64,000 nt of DNA from Dastarcus helophoroides (lineage: Eukaryota > Arthropoda > Insecta > Coleoptera > Bothrideridae), in contig CM053337.1 in assembly GCA_028583605.1 (NCBI GenBank), positions 14,259,269-14,323,268 of the forward strand, written 5' to 3'. Below the pieces are notes generated by a model that searched no databases, was not told where the DNA came from, and saw only the letters and a program-made list of their open reading frames with translations. This document shows positions 19,971 to 64,000 of the stretch, piece by piece. Position numbers and translations under genes: made by a program. Position 1 is the first letter of the stretch, and each line of letters starts with the position of its first letter.

Positions 19971-22900
19971 TTATTCACAAAATTTTTTCCATTCCTTTTT
20001 GTTTAGCGCTAAAATTTTTGCTTCGTTTAGGTTTAATTGTCTCTTTCGGATTAATTTATCAATGATGTCATCCCATCTTTCTTTAGGTCTGCCTCTACGT
20101 CTCCGGTCCGATGTTCTTGCTTCCCATATTTTCTTTACTTGCATGTTATCTTTCGTCCTTTGTATATGTCTCCACCAACCTAATTGTTTTTCTTCGACAA
20201 TTTCTAATACAGGCTTAGCATCGAGTTCTTCCCTCACTTTTTGATTTCTTATTCGATCTCTTCTACTTATTCCCTTTATCGCTCTTAAGAACTTCATCTC
20301 GACTGCTTGTATCCGGCTTTTCATTCTCTCCGTTAAAACCCAGGTTTCACTTCCAAATAGTAGTATCGGCTGGAAGATAGTCTTGTATACCAACATTTTC
20401 GTATTTTTGGATATTTCTTTCTTCTTGACTATGGTTGCACACATACTGTAATATGCTTTAAGTGCTTTCTCTATTCGTTCATTGATGTCCCTATCCTGAT
20501 TTCCTTTATTATCTATTATTACTCCTAAATATTTGAATTCCTTGACCTGCTGTATATCCTTATTTTCCAATCGTATATTTATTTTTTTATTTTCATCTTC
20601 TGTTATCGCCATTACTTTTGTTTTATTGACATTTATTTTCATTTGCTTAGATTCTAGAGCATCTTTCCATATTTCTAAGTTAGTTTGTAGGTCTTCGGGT
20701 GAATTGGCCACTATTACTATATCATCTGCAAATGCACATTCTTTTATACAGACTTTTTGTAGATTGTAGTATCCTACTTGTAGGCCTGTTGTTTTAGTAC
20801 ATGTTTGTTTGAGTATGTCATCTATCAGGATAATGAATAGTAATGGGCTAAGTACTCCTCCCTGTCGTAAACCATCTCTTGTGTAGAAAGTAGAAGACTG
20901 CATATTTCGCGTTCTGACGTAATTTGCATTTTCCTCATATATGCTTTTTATTCCAGCAATTAATTTTCGGCTGACTCCTCGTTGTTCCAAACTTATCCAT
21001 ATTTCTTTTCTGGGTGCTCTGTCGAAAGCCTTTTCAAGATCAATGAACGCTAGATATGCCTCTCTCCGTTGTCTTAATATTTTATCCGTAAGTTGTTTCA
21101 TCGTGAATATATGGTCCTGTATACTATGGCCTCTTCTAAATCCACTTTGGGATACACTTAATTGCGTTTCTATGTCTAAACGGAGCCTGTTTGCTAACAC
21201 CCTTTCATATATCTTTGCTACCGTGCTCAGTAAAGTTATACCTCGATAATTTTGGCATTGTTTTCTATCTCCCTTTTTATATATGGGCATAATAACACCT
21301 ATTCCCCAATCTTTAGGTATGTTTCCTTTTATCCATGCCTTATTACAAATGTTGTACAAGAGTTTTACACCTTTCTTTCCCATGTGTTTAATCATATCTG
21401 GTGTTATTCCATCATGTCCGGGTGCTTTTCCACATTTTGTTGCCTTGATTGCTTCTTCAACTTCCTCTATCGTAAGTACTTCAATTTCTTCATCTGCTAT
21501 TGTGTCAATTGTTGTTACTTCTTTGCCTTCTTGTGTCTCTGTTTCCAGTGGATTTAATAGTTCGTAAAAGTATTCTTTCCATCTGTTCATAATTAAATTC
21601 TCATCTTTTAGCAACGCGCCTTCTTTGCTTGTTATAGTCGTCAATTTCTTTTCTTTTCCTTTTCTTATTGTCTTCACTGCTTTATAAAATAGCTTGCGAT
21701 CTCCTTTATTTGTCTCCTCCATTTTTTTCCCAAAACATTCCCATGCCTTCTGTTTAGCTTCCAAAACCATTTTTTTTTACTTTGGTTCTTCTTTCCTTAT
21801 ACAAAGTGTATTTTTGTACGGTGTTATTATTTAAGTACTCTTTCCACGCTTGTTTTTTTAATTTAACTTCTTTTTTGATTTCATCGTTCCACCAGGCAGT
21901 TAACTTTTTATTGGCGTTGGTTGTAATCGTGCCACATGCTTGTTTAGCTGCTTCTATTACTACCTCCTTAAATATTTGCCATATGTCTTCAATATCTTTT
22001 TGTTCAATCTCCTTTTCTATATTACTTATTTTTTCCTCAAGAATTTGGTGATAACTGTTTGCTATATCTTTTTCTCTTAATCTGTATGTTTTAATATTTT
22101 CTTTTTTTACTGGTGCAGTTTCGTGTCGTTCGTTGGCACTCCTACACCTCTTCTTTTTCCTAATTTTTGCTACAACCAGGTAATGATCACTAAATATTTC
22201 CGCACTTCTTTTGACTCTTACATCCGTGATCGATTTCCTATTATTTCTTTGCACAAGTACGTAGTCAATTATGGATCTTTCTTTTCTGTTTTCCGCTACT
22301 CTTGTAAATTTATGTATATCCTGGTGTTCATAAAACGTATTTGTTATTATAAGATCGTTCAATATGCAATATTCTATCATTCTTAACCCATTGTTGTTTA
22401 TTTTTGTTTCCCCACAGTTTCCAATCACATTTACATTTCTATTCTCTCTTTTACCCACCCTACTGTTAAAATCTCCCATTACGATAATTTTACCTTTACC
22501 TGTCTCTGTGGCCAATGTTAGTTCCTCCCAGAATTGATCTATTACTCGCTAAATCATCTTCATTTGGTCCATACACTATTATTATGCATATTCGTTCCCC
22601 ATATATATCATCAAATTCTATTTTTAGTATTCTTTCAGAAATGCCTTCCCAATTTAGTATATTATCAACTAATCCTTTCTCTATTATGCACCCAACCCCT
22701 GCCGCAGCATGTTTATTTTGTTCTACTCCACTGTATATTAAAAGGTGTCCATTTTCTAGCATTAGTTCCCCTTGCCCCTTCTTCTTCGTTTCTGTTATTG
22801 TTAATATTTGTATCCCTGTCATTTCAAATTCTTCTATTATTTCCTCCTCTTTTCCCCTTAGTCCTCTAACATTCCATGTTCCCACTTTCCAAATTTCTTT

Positions 22901-23068
22901 TCCTGTTTTTTCCTTTTTATTTATTTTTTCTATTGTTGTGTTTTTATGTGTTTTCGTATCCATTTTCATTGCCTTGTTCGTCATCATACTATTTACCTCT
23001 TTAGATTTATTGCTCAGTTTTTTGAATTTGTATTTTCTAATTTTTCCTTGATTTTGTTCCATTTCCAA
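19971..23068 (-). pseudogene. LINE ORF2: endonuclease-reverse transcriptase, two frameshifts
   Basis: ORF2 encodes the enzymes for target-primed reverse transcription. Frame 1 (22496-23068) has the APE-type endonuclease start (GTWNVRGL, TETKKKG, VYGPNEDD). Frame 2 (21754-22515) continues with GDFNSRVG, SIIDYVLVQ and SDHYLVVAKI. Frame 3 (19971-21770, 599 codons) is the RT: GKAPGHDGITPD, FIDLEKAFDRAPR, GLRQGGVLSPLLF, the catalytic FADDIVIVANS, then KYLGVIID and a basic C-terminus RRRRGRPKERWDD. The first break is near 22550. The second lies in a run of nine A (minus strand, 21770-21778) just before the RT frame, where eight would keep the frame. The stop codon TAA falls inside an AATAAA. Only small indels separate it from an intact copy, and these could be assembly errors. 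Confidence 0.88.
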
Positions 23069-23793
23069 GTTTCTCCATCAACTATTATCTTGTTATATCC
23101 CATTTTGATATTCATACCCATGCGTTTCTCCTCTTCTGCTTTATTTTTTAGTTGTCTCTGCTTCTCCCTTTCTTTATGCGTCAAGTCTTCATTTATGAAA
23201 ATTTTTTCATTAATTTTTCTAAGCTTTGATTTGTTTTTCATAATCCGTTTCTTTTCATTTTCATTTTGCAATTTTACAAGATACATATTTCTACCAATGT
23301 TGTAAGTTTCTTCAACTTTGGTTTGTATTTCTAATTTTTCTTTAAAGAAATTTTCCATTTCTGTAATTAAAATTGCATTGTCGTTTGTATTTACTGTTAG
23401 ACCGTTGACAATTATGTTATTTTTCCTTTTATCTTTTTCGATCCACTCCAAATTGTTGCTTATTATTTTTATATCCTTTTTCATTTTCTCGTTTTCTTTT
23501 ATAATTCTCTCGTTTTCTTCTCTTAGTTTGTTGTTTTCGATTTGGATTTTTCTAATGTCGTTATTGTATTTTTTCTGTTCATTTTTTATTTCTTGCATTT
23601 CTTCTCTTATATCCTGCATCATACTTAGTATAAGATCAAGCTTATCCTCGTTATCAATTGTTTTTGTTTTTATTGGCGTTCTCGACATTTTTTTTGTTCT
23701 CGTTAAGGTTTCTTCTTGTACCCTTTTTCTCTTGCCTCCTTCGTCTGTGGAGGACTCCTCCATGTCGGCGTCTCTCATATAATTCTTGTCCAT
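23014..23793 (-). CDS. LINE ORF1 nucleic-acid-binding protein (259 aa)
   Basis: Intact frame. The N-terminal third is acidic then basic (KRKRVQEE). Residues of roughly 50-120 are a charged heptad-rich coiled coil (KIQIENNKLREENERIIKEN). There follows an RRM-like segment beginning NNIIVNGL, then a basic C-terminus with YLVKLQNENEKKRIM. This coiled coil + RRM + CTD order is the trimeric ORF1 chaperone layout of L1-like and related LINEs. It overlaps the ORF2 start by 55 nt in another frame, so ORF2 translation probably depends on reinitiation. Confidence 0.8.
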   Translation of the reverse strand: MDKNYMRDADMEESSTDEGGKRKRVQEETLTRTKKMSRTPIKTKTIDNEDKLDLILSMMQDIREEMQEIKNEQKKYNNDIRKIQIENNKLREENERIIKENEKMKKDIKIISNNLEWIEKDKRKNNIIVNGLTVNTNDNAILITEMENFFKEKLEIQTKVEETYNIGRNMYLVKLQNENEKKRIMKNKSKLRKINEKIFINEDLTHKEREKQRQLKNKAEEEKRMGMNIKMGYNKIIVDGETWKWNKIKEKLENTNSKN

Positions 23794-24140
23794 GTTTATT
23801 TCTTTATTTCAGCGCTGATTCCTAATCTGATTACTATATGTTGTGATGCACGTCTTTTCCACGAAAGAAACCGTTCCCCGGACTATCTCCTCGAAGGTCA
23901 CGGTTTCTTATCTCTTATCAGAGCTAATACAAATGCAGCGTCTTACCTTAAATTACTAATTATTGCACTAATCTGTTTGTCTCTAGTGTTGTTTTAATCA
24001 CTACACTGTTCTTATTGTTTACACCTTTGGTTTACCACAATTTTCAGAAATAATCGCTCATTAATTCCCGTAGAATTTGGGTTTATTAATGGAGCATATA
24101 TTTAGCAGCTGCTTATGCACGCACATCACCACAATTATTC

Positions 24141-24154
24141 GCGCATTAATGATA
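24141..24154. repeat. LINE target-site duplication, 5' side copy
   Basis: GCGCATTAATGATA, an exact match to 19879-19892. Confidence 0.85.
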
Positions 24155-25186
24155 ATAAAAACAAAACATTTTGCAAGAGCTGTCTACACAATTTCAAGTG
24201 CAATTCGTTGTTTTATTTGTTGTGAGCATACAACTCGCAGACATTTCCCTTGCTTATCAAATTTGTCACGTTTACCCCTTTAGGGGAAAATTCCTCTTTA
24301 CCGCTCACTGGCGTCATATGGGGAACTTTTGGGCAAAATATGCTTCCGAAACTCGCATTTTAGTCTCTGTCCTTGTCACTCGGTGTGGAAGTTGAAGTGT
24401 AGCAAATGTTCTGTTTTTTCATGACCCAAATGAAATCAGATGTTTTATTAATTGAATTACGACTTCGGAATGGATAATTGGGTTGGGTAATAAAAACGAA
24501 ACTAATTAAACTTACATTTAATGATTTTTTTTTAATTTTACCAAGCATACAAGCCTGAAATAAATTTGTAAACAGTTCGTCTCATACAAAAGGCTTCCGA
24601 TACACTGGCTTCTGGGGGGGACTTCTGTGTAATAATATAACCATTAATTCAGCCGTTAACTAATTTTTTTTTTACAAAGTAAATCCAACTCAGTTGTACT
24701 TAAAACTATAAATTATATAAAAAAAGAAATAGTGAAAATTTACTTAATTTTGTCATGGTTATACATATTTACAGAATATTACAAAATGTACACGGTGACA
24801 TTTTCTTTTATTTAAAAAAATTAACGGCATCCCAATAAAACTGGAATGAAGCTAAACATGTTGTAATAAAAATAATAGCATTATATAATCCTAAACATAT
24901 TTCATTGTGATAATTATAATGAAGACAGTTTTACATTTAAAAAATACACGGTACCCTCTATAAGGTTATTCAGTCTACTACATAGTTATGTATCTATTTA
25001 CTTTATGACTTAAAGACGTCTGTTGCTTTTATTACTATTTACATTGAAAATAATTCATTTACAGCACTATCGACAGTCATTTTGTTGCACAAAACATCGC
25101 GTGGCGGTGACACTATTGATAAGTACAAGAGAAAAACGACAAATGGAATGTTTGGATCACTACTACACCTTTTTACTTTCTAGCAC
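24155..25186 (-). other. Probable 3' UTR and downstream region of sbb
   Basis: AT-rich sequence directly after the sbb stop codon. AATAAA signals on the minus strand occur at 25028-25033, 24807-24812 and 24444-24449. Which is used cannot be told. No other gene is seen. Confidence 0.45.
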
Positions 25187-59877
<34,691 letters not shown>

Positions 59878-59893
<16 letters not shown>

Positions 59894-59958
59894 GCGCTGG
59901 TGGAGGTACCGCCGCCGAGAACTAGCCCCGCGGCGACACCACTCTCCACACACACCAT
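59878..59958 (-). promoter_or_regulatory. Upstream ORF overlapping the sbb start codon
   Basis: If the transcript uses the acceptor TTTCAG ending at 59966, its first ATG (59956-59958, context AAAATGG) opens a 26-codon frame. That frame ends in a TGA overlapping sbb codon 5, and the sbb ATG lies inside it in another frame. It would be expected to lower sbb translation. The 5' UTR structure is inferred. Confidence 0.35.
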
Positions 59959-60099
59959 TTTATACCTGAAACAATCATAAAACAATTATAAATAAATTGA
60001 CCAATTATTGCATTTTTTTTCAATGAAACTTCAATCTGACAGACAAACTTTCAAAAATACCATGTACTAATTAGGACAAAATGGCGCCTTTTACCCCTT

Positions 60100-63000
60100 T
60101 TTCTCTGTTCTTCCCCCCTCCCCTGCATAAAAAATAGCCTATGTTCTTTGTCAAACTTTAGGGACTCTCCTTACCAAGTTTCCTCGAAATCGGTCAAGTG
60201 GTAAAGCCGTGACAACGTAACAAACAAACAAACTTGTGTTTGTCACTACTTTACGTCTTAACTACTGAACCAAATTCGACGAAAGTTGGCACAGACATTT
60301 CTTGAAATTGGACAAAGAATATGGACCACTTTTTATTTCGTAACAATTATTCTTGAAGAGGTTTTTTAAACTGTTGATCTCTATTCCGCCCGAGATAAAC
60401 CTGATTGTCATAGCATATTCTTTATCGGGCGTTAAGGATGTACTCTGCCAATTTTCATCGAAATCGGTTCAGCGGTAAAGCCGTGACAACGTAACAAACA
60501 CACAAACTTGTGTTTGTCACTACTTTACGTCTTAACTACTGAACCAATTTCGACGAAAGTTGGCATATACATTTCTTGAAATTGGACAAAGAACATGGAC
60601 CACTTTTTATTTCGTAACAATTATTCTTGAAGAGGTTTTTTAAACTGTTGATCTCTATTCCGTCCGAGATAAACGTAATTGTCATAGCATATTCTTTATC
60701 AGGCGTTAGCGATCCATTTTACCAATTTTCATCGAAATCGGTTCAGTGGTAAAGCCGTGACACCGTAACAAACAAACAAACTTGTGTTTGTCACTACTTT
60801 ACGTCTTAACTACTGAACCAATTTCGACGAAAGTTGGCACATACATTTCTTGAAATTGGACAAAGAATATGGACCACTTTTTATTTCGTAAAAATTATTC
60901 TTAAAGAAGCTTTTTAAACTGTTGATCTCTATTCCGCCCGAGATAAACGTGATTGTCATAGCATATTCTTTATCAGGCGTTAAGGATTCACTCTGCCAAT
61001 TTTCATCGAAATCGGTTCAGTAGTAAAGGCGTGACAGCGTCACAAACACACAAACTTGTGTTTGTCACATCTTTACGTCTAAACTACTGAACCAATTTTG
61101 ATGAAAATTGGCACGTAGACTTCTTGAAGTCCGGCAAAGATAATAGAGTACTTTTTATTCTGAAAAACTATTAAAGAAATTTTCTGAACTCTTAACCTCC
61201 ACTCCGCCTGATAATAGTCCACTCATGTTCTTTATCAGGCGTTAAGGATTCACTCTGCCAATTTTCATCGAAATCGGTTCAGTAGTAAAGGCGTGACAGC
61301 GTCACAAACACACAAACTTGTGTTTGTCACATCTTTACGTCTAAACTACTGAACCAATTTTGATGAAAATTGGCACGTAGACTTCTTGAAGTCCGGCAAA
61401 GATAATAGAGTACTTTTTATTCTGAAAAACTATTAAAGAAATTTTCTGAACTCTTAACCTCCACTCCGCCTGATAATAGTCCACTCATGTTCTTTATCAG
61501 GCGTTAAGGATTCACTCTGCCAATTTTCATCGAAATCGGTTCAGTAGTAAAGGCGTGACAGCGTCACAAACACACAAACTTGTGTTTGTCACATCTTTAC
61601 GTCTAAACTACTGAACCAATTTTGATGAAAATTGGCACGTAGACTTCTTGAAGTCCGGCAAAGATAATGGAGTACTTTTTATTCTGAAAAACTATTAAAG
61701 AAATTTTCTGAACTCTTAACCTCCACTCCGCCTGATAATAGTCCACTCATGTTCTTTATCAGGCGTTAAGGATTCACTCTGCCAATTTTCATCGAAATCG
61801 GTTCAGTAGTAAAGGCGTGACAGCGTCACAAACACACAAACTTGTGTTTGTCACATCTTTACGTCTAAACTACTGAACCAATTTTGATGAAAATTGGCAC
61901 GTAGACTTCTTGAAGTCCGGCAAAGATAATGGAGTACTTTTTATTCTGAAAAACTATTAAAGAAATTTTCTGAACTCTTAACCTCCACTCCGCCTGATAA
62001 TAGTCCACTCATGTTCTTTATCAGGCGTTAAGGATTCACTCTGCCAATTTTCATCGAAATCGGTTCAGTAGTAAAGGCGTGACAGCGTCACAAACACACA
62101 AACTTGTGTTTGTCACATCTTTACGTCTAAACTACTGAACCAATTTTGATGAAAATTGGCACGTAGACTTCTTGAAGTCCGGCAAAGATAATAGAGTACT
62201 TTTTATTCTGAGAAACTATTAAAGAAATTTTCTGAACTCTTAGCCTCCACTCCGCCTGATAATAGCCCACTTATGCTTTTTATCAGGTGTTAAGGATTCA
62301 CTCTGCCAATTTTTATCGAAATAAGTTCAGTGGTAAAGCCGCGACAACGTAACAAACAATCAAACTTGTGTTTGTCACATCTTCACGTCTTAATTACTGA
62401 ACCGATTTCAACAAAAATTGACATGTAGATGTCTTAAAGTGCGACAAAGACTATTGGCTACTTTTTATTCCGGAAAATTATTCTTAAAGAAATTTTCTGA
62501 ACTATTTATCTGTGTTCCGCCTGAGACAAAAATAACCCGTGCATATTCTTTACTAAACATTAAGGATTCACCTTGCCAATTTTCATCGAAAGCGATTCAG
62601 TGGTAAAGCCGTAATAACGTAACAAGCAATCAAACTTGTGTTTGTCACATCTTCACGTGTTAACTACTGAACTGATTTCAACAAAAATTGGCATGTAGTA
62701 GTCTTGAAGTCCAATAAAGAATATAAGCTACTTTTTATTCCGGAAATTTTCTCTTAAAGTAATTTTCTGAACTATTAATCTGTATTCCACCTGAGACAAA
62801 AATAACCCGTACATATTCTTTACCGGGCACTAAGGATTGACCTTGCCGATTTTCATCGAAATCGGTTCAAGGGTAAAGCCGTGATTACATGACAAACAGA
62901 CAAACTTCTGTTTGTTACGTCATCACGTCGTAAATACTGAACTGATTTCGCTGAAAATTAACATGTAGACTTCTTGAAGGATATTGGCTACTTTTTATTC

Positions 63001-64000
63001 CGGAAAATTATTCCTAAAAAATTTTTTCTGAACTGTTTATCTGTATTCGGCCTGAGATAAAGAAAATAGTCGATGCATATTCTTTCTCGTGGATTAAGGA
63101 TTCACCTTGCCAATTTTCATCGAAATCGGTTCAGTGGTAAAGTCGTGATGACGTAACAAACAGACAAACTTCTGTTTGTTACATCTTCACATCTCAACTG
63201 CTGCACGGATTTCGATAAAAATTGGCTTATAGATGTCTTGAAGTTCCGACATAGAATATGGACTACTTTTTATTTCGAAACAATTTTTAAAGGAATTTTC
63301 TGAACTCCTCCGCCTGAGACAAAAGTGTTCTTTATAGCCCATGCCAGCCTATGTTCTTTGTTAAGCTTTAAGGATTCTCTTTACCAAATTTCATCGAAAT
63401 CGGTCAAGTGGTGTGGCCGCAATAAGGTAACAAACACTCTCAATACTGTTTGTTACCCTATCACGTCCTAACTACTGAACCGATTTCGATGAAAATTGGT
63501 ACATAGATTTCTGGAAGTTCGACACAAGATATAGGCTACTTTTTTACTCCGAAAAATTATTCTAAAAAAAATTTTCGTAACTGTTTATCTCTATTTAATC
63601 TGAAATACAAATAATAGTCCATTCATGCTCTTTGTTAAGCTTCAGTGAGCATCTCTGCCGATTTTTGTCGCAACTGGCCCAATAGTAAAGTCGTAAATGG
63701 GTAACAAACAGGCAGACTTTTGTTTGTTACCCTTTCACGCCTCGACTGTTAAACCGATTTCGATGAAAATTGGCACATGGATTCCTTGAGGTCAAATGAG
63801 CTACTTTTTATCCCGGGAAATTGTTATTAAAGAAGTTTTCCAATTGTTTATCTCTACTCCACTTGAGACAAAAAAATATAATATGTTCATATACTTTATG
63901 GGGCTTTAAAGACTGTACTTTCCAATTTTCTTCCAAATCAGTTCACTGGTAAAGCCACGAATCGGTGACAAACAGTTGTCTGTCTGTTTGTTACCTCTTC
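60100..64000. repeat. Palindromic tandem-repeat cluster 4, to the window end
   Basis: About 14 units of 260-300 bp. Arms: 'ccaattttcatcgaaatcgg' to 'ggcgtgacagcgtcacaaac', and 'ttgtgtttgtcacatcttta' to 'tgatgaaaattggcac'. A linker with 'ggactactttttatttcg' replaces the CT tract of the other clusters. Confidence 0.9.
61227..62275. repeat. Near-identical 262-bp units within cluster 4
   Basis: The word 'gttctttatcaggcgttaag' recurs at 61227, 61489, 61751 and 62013, exactly 262 bp apart, with almost no substitutions. This indicates recent duplication. Confidence 0.9.

Larger units (their letters stand above)
19893..24140 (-). mobile_element. Full-length non-LTR retrotransposon (LINE), ~4.25 kb
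   Basis: The element runs on the minus strand: 5' UTR 23794-24140, ORF1 23014-23793, ORF2 about 19971-23068, and a very short 3' UTR ending in a TA dinucleotide tail. The 14-bp sequence GCGCATTAATGATA stands at 19879-19892 and again at 24141-24154. This is the target-site duplication and fixes the ends. An APE-type endonuclease plus RT without RNase H or LTRs places it among the non-LTR retrotransposons. The clade (CR1/L2/Jockey or related) is not determined. It lies downstream of sbb, in the same orientation as that gene. Confidence 0.88.

Noticed and set aside
22515..23051. Plus-strand frames of 100-178 codons opposite the LINE
   Set aside because: Antisense shadows of the A-rich ORF1/ORF2; hydrophobic low-complexity peptides.

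Overview
The window is insect nuclear DNA. It carries spliced genes with GT-AG introns, nicotinic acetylcholine receptor (nAChR) exons with the conserved 45-nt and 110-nt exon sizes, and the insect orthologue of scribbler/brakeless (ZNF608/609 family). It also carries arthropod-type LINE, mariner, hAT-like, Penelope-like and LTR elements. The insect order cannot be fixed from the sequence. Most of the 64 kb is repeats; only about 4.9 kb is host coding sequence, all on the minus strand.

Layout: 0.4-6.5 kb holds two tandem, divergent nAChR-type genes. Gene A is cut by the left edge after exon 3. Gene B has exons 1-5, but no transmembrane exons appear before gene A begins. Gene B's large intron contains a 421-bp satellite and a 654-bp MITE inserted in it. 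7.2-14.45 kb is a degenerate pyrimidine-rich satellite. 14.8-15.4 kb is a Penelope-like GIY-YIG endonuclease remnant, followed by a 502-bp satellite to 18.6 kb. Both carry hammerhead-ribozyme-like motifs. 19.9-24.1 kb is a full-length LINE with a 14-bp target-site duplication.

25.2-59.9 kb is scribbler (sbb) in 12 coding exons, reconstructed here exon by exon. The phases fit a protein of about 1,323 residues if three single extra bases, one each in exons 3, 4 and 9, are discounted. The last intron (10.4 kb) is almost entirely one hAT-like insertion with an 8-bp duplication. That insertion itself contains an intact DD41D mariner and about 6.5 kb of satellite whose orientation flips midway. Other sbb introns hold minisatellites, two LTR-like copies, a perfect 67-bp inverted repeat, a 1.2-kb TAGG/TAGA microsatellite and several clusters of a palindromic tandem-repeat family. 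One more cluster of that family fills 60.1-64 kb upstream of the gene.

No operon-like cooperation is expected. The nAChR proteins would act at the cell surface and Sbb in the nucleus. The main structural story is repeated nested transposition and satellite growth inside and beside these genes. Single-base indels in coding exons suggest imperfect base-level assembly, so frameshifts in the transposons should be read with caution.
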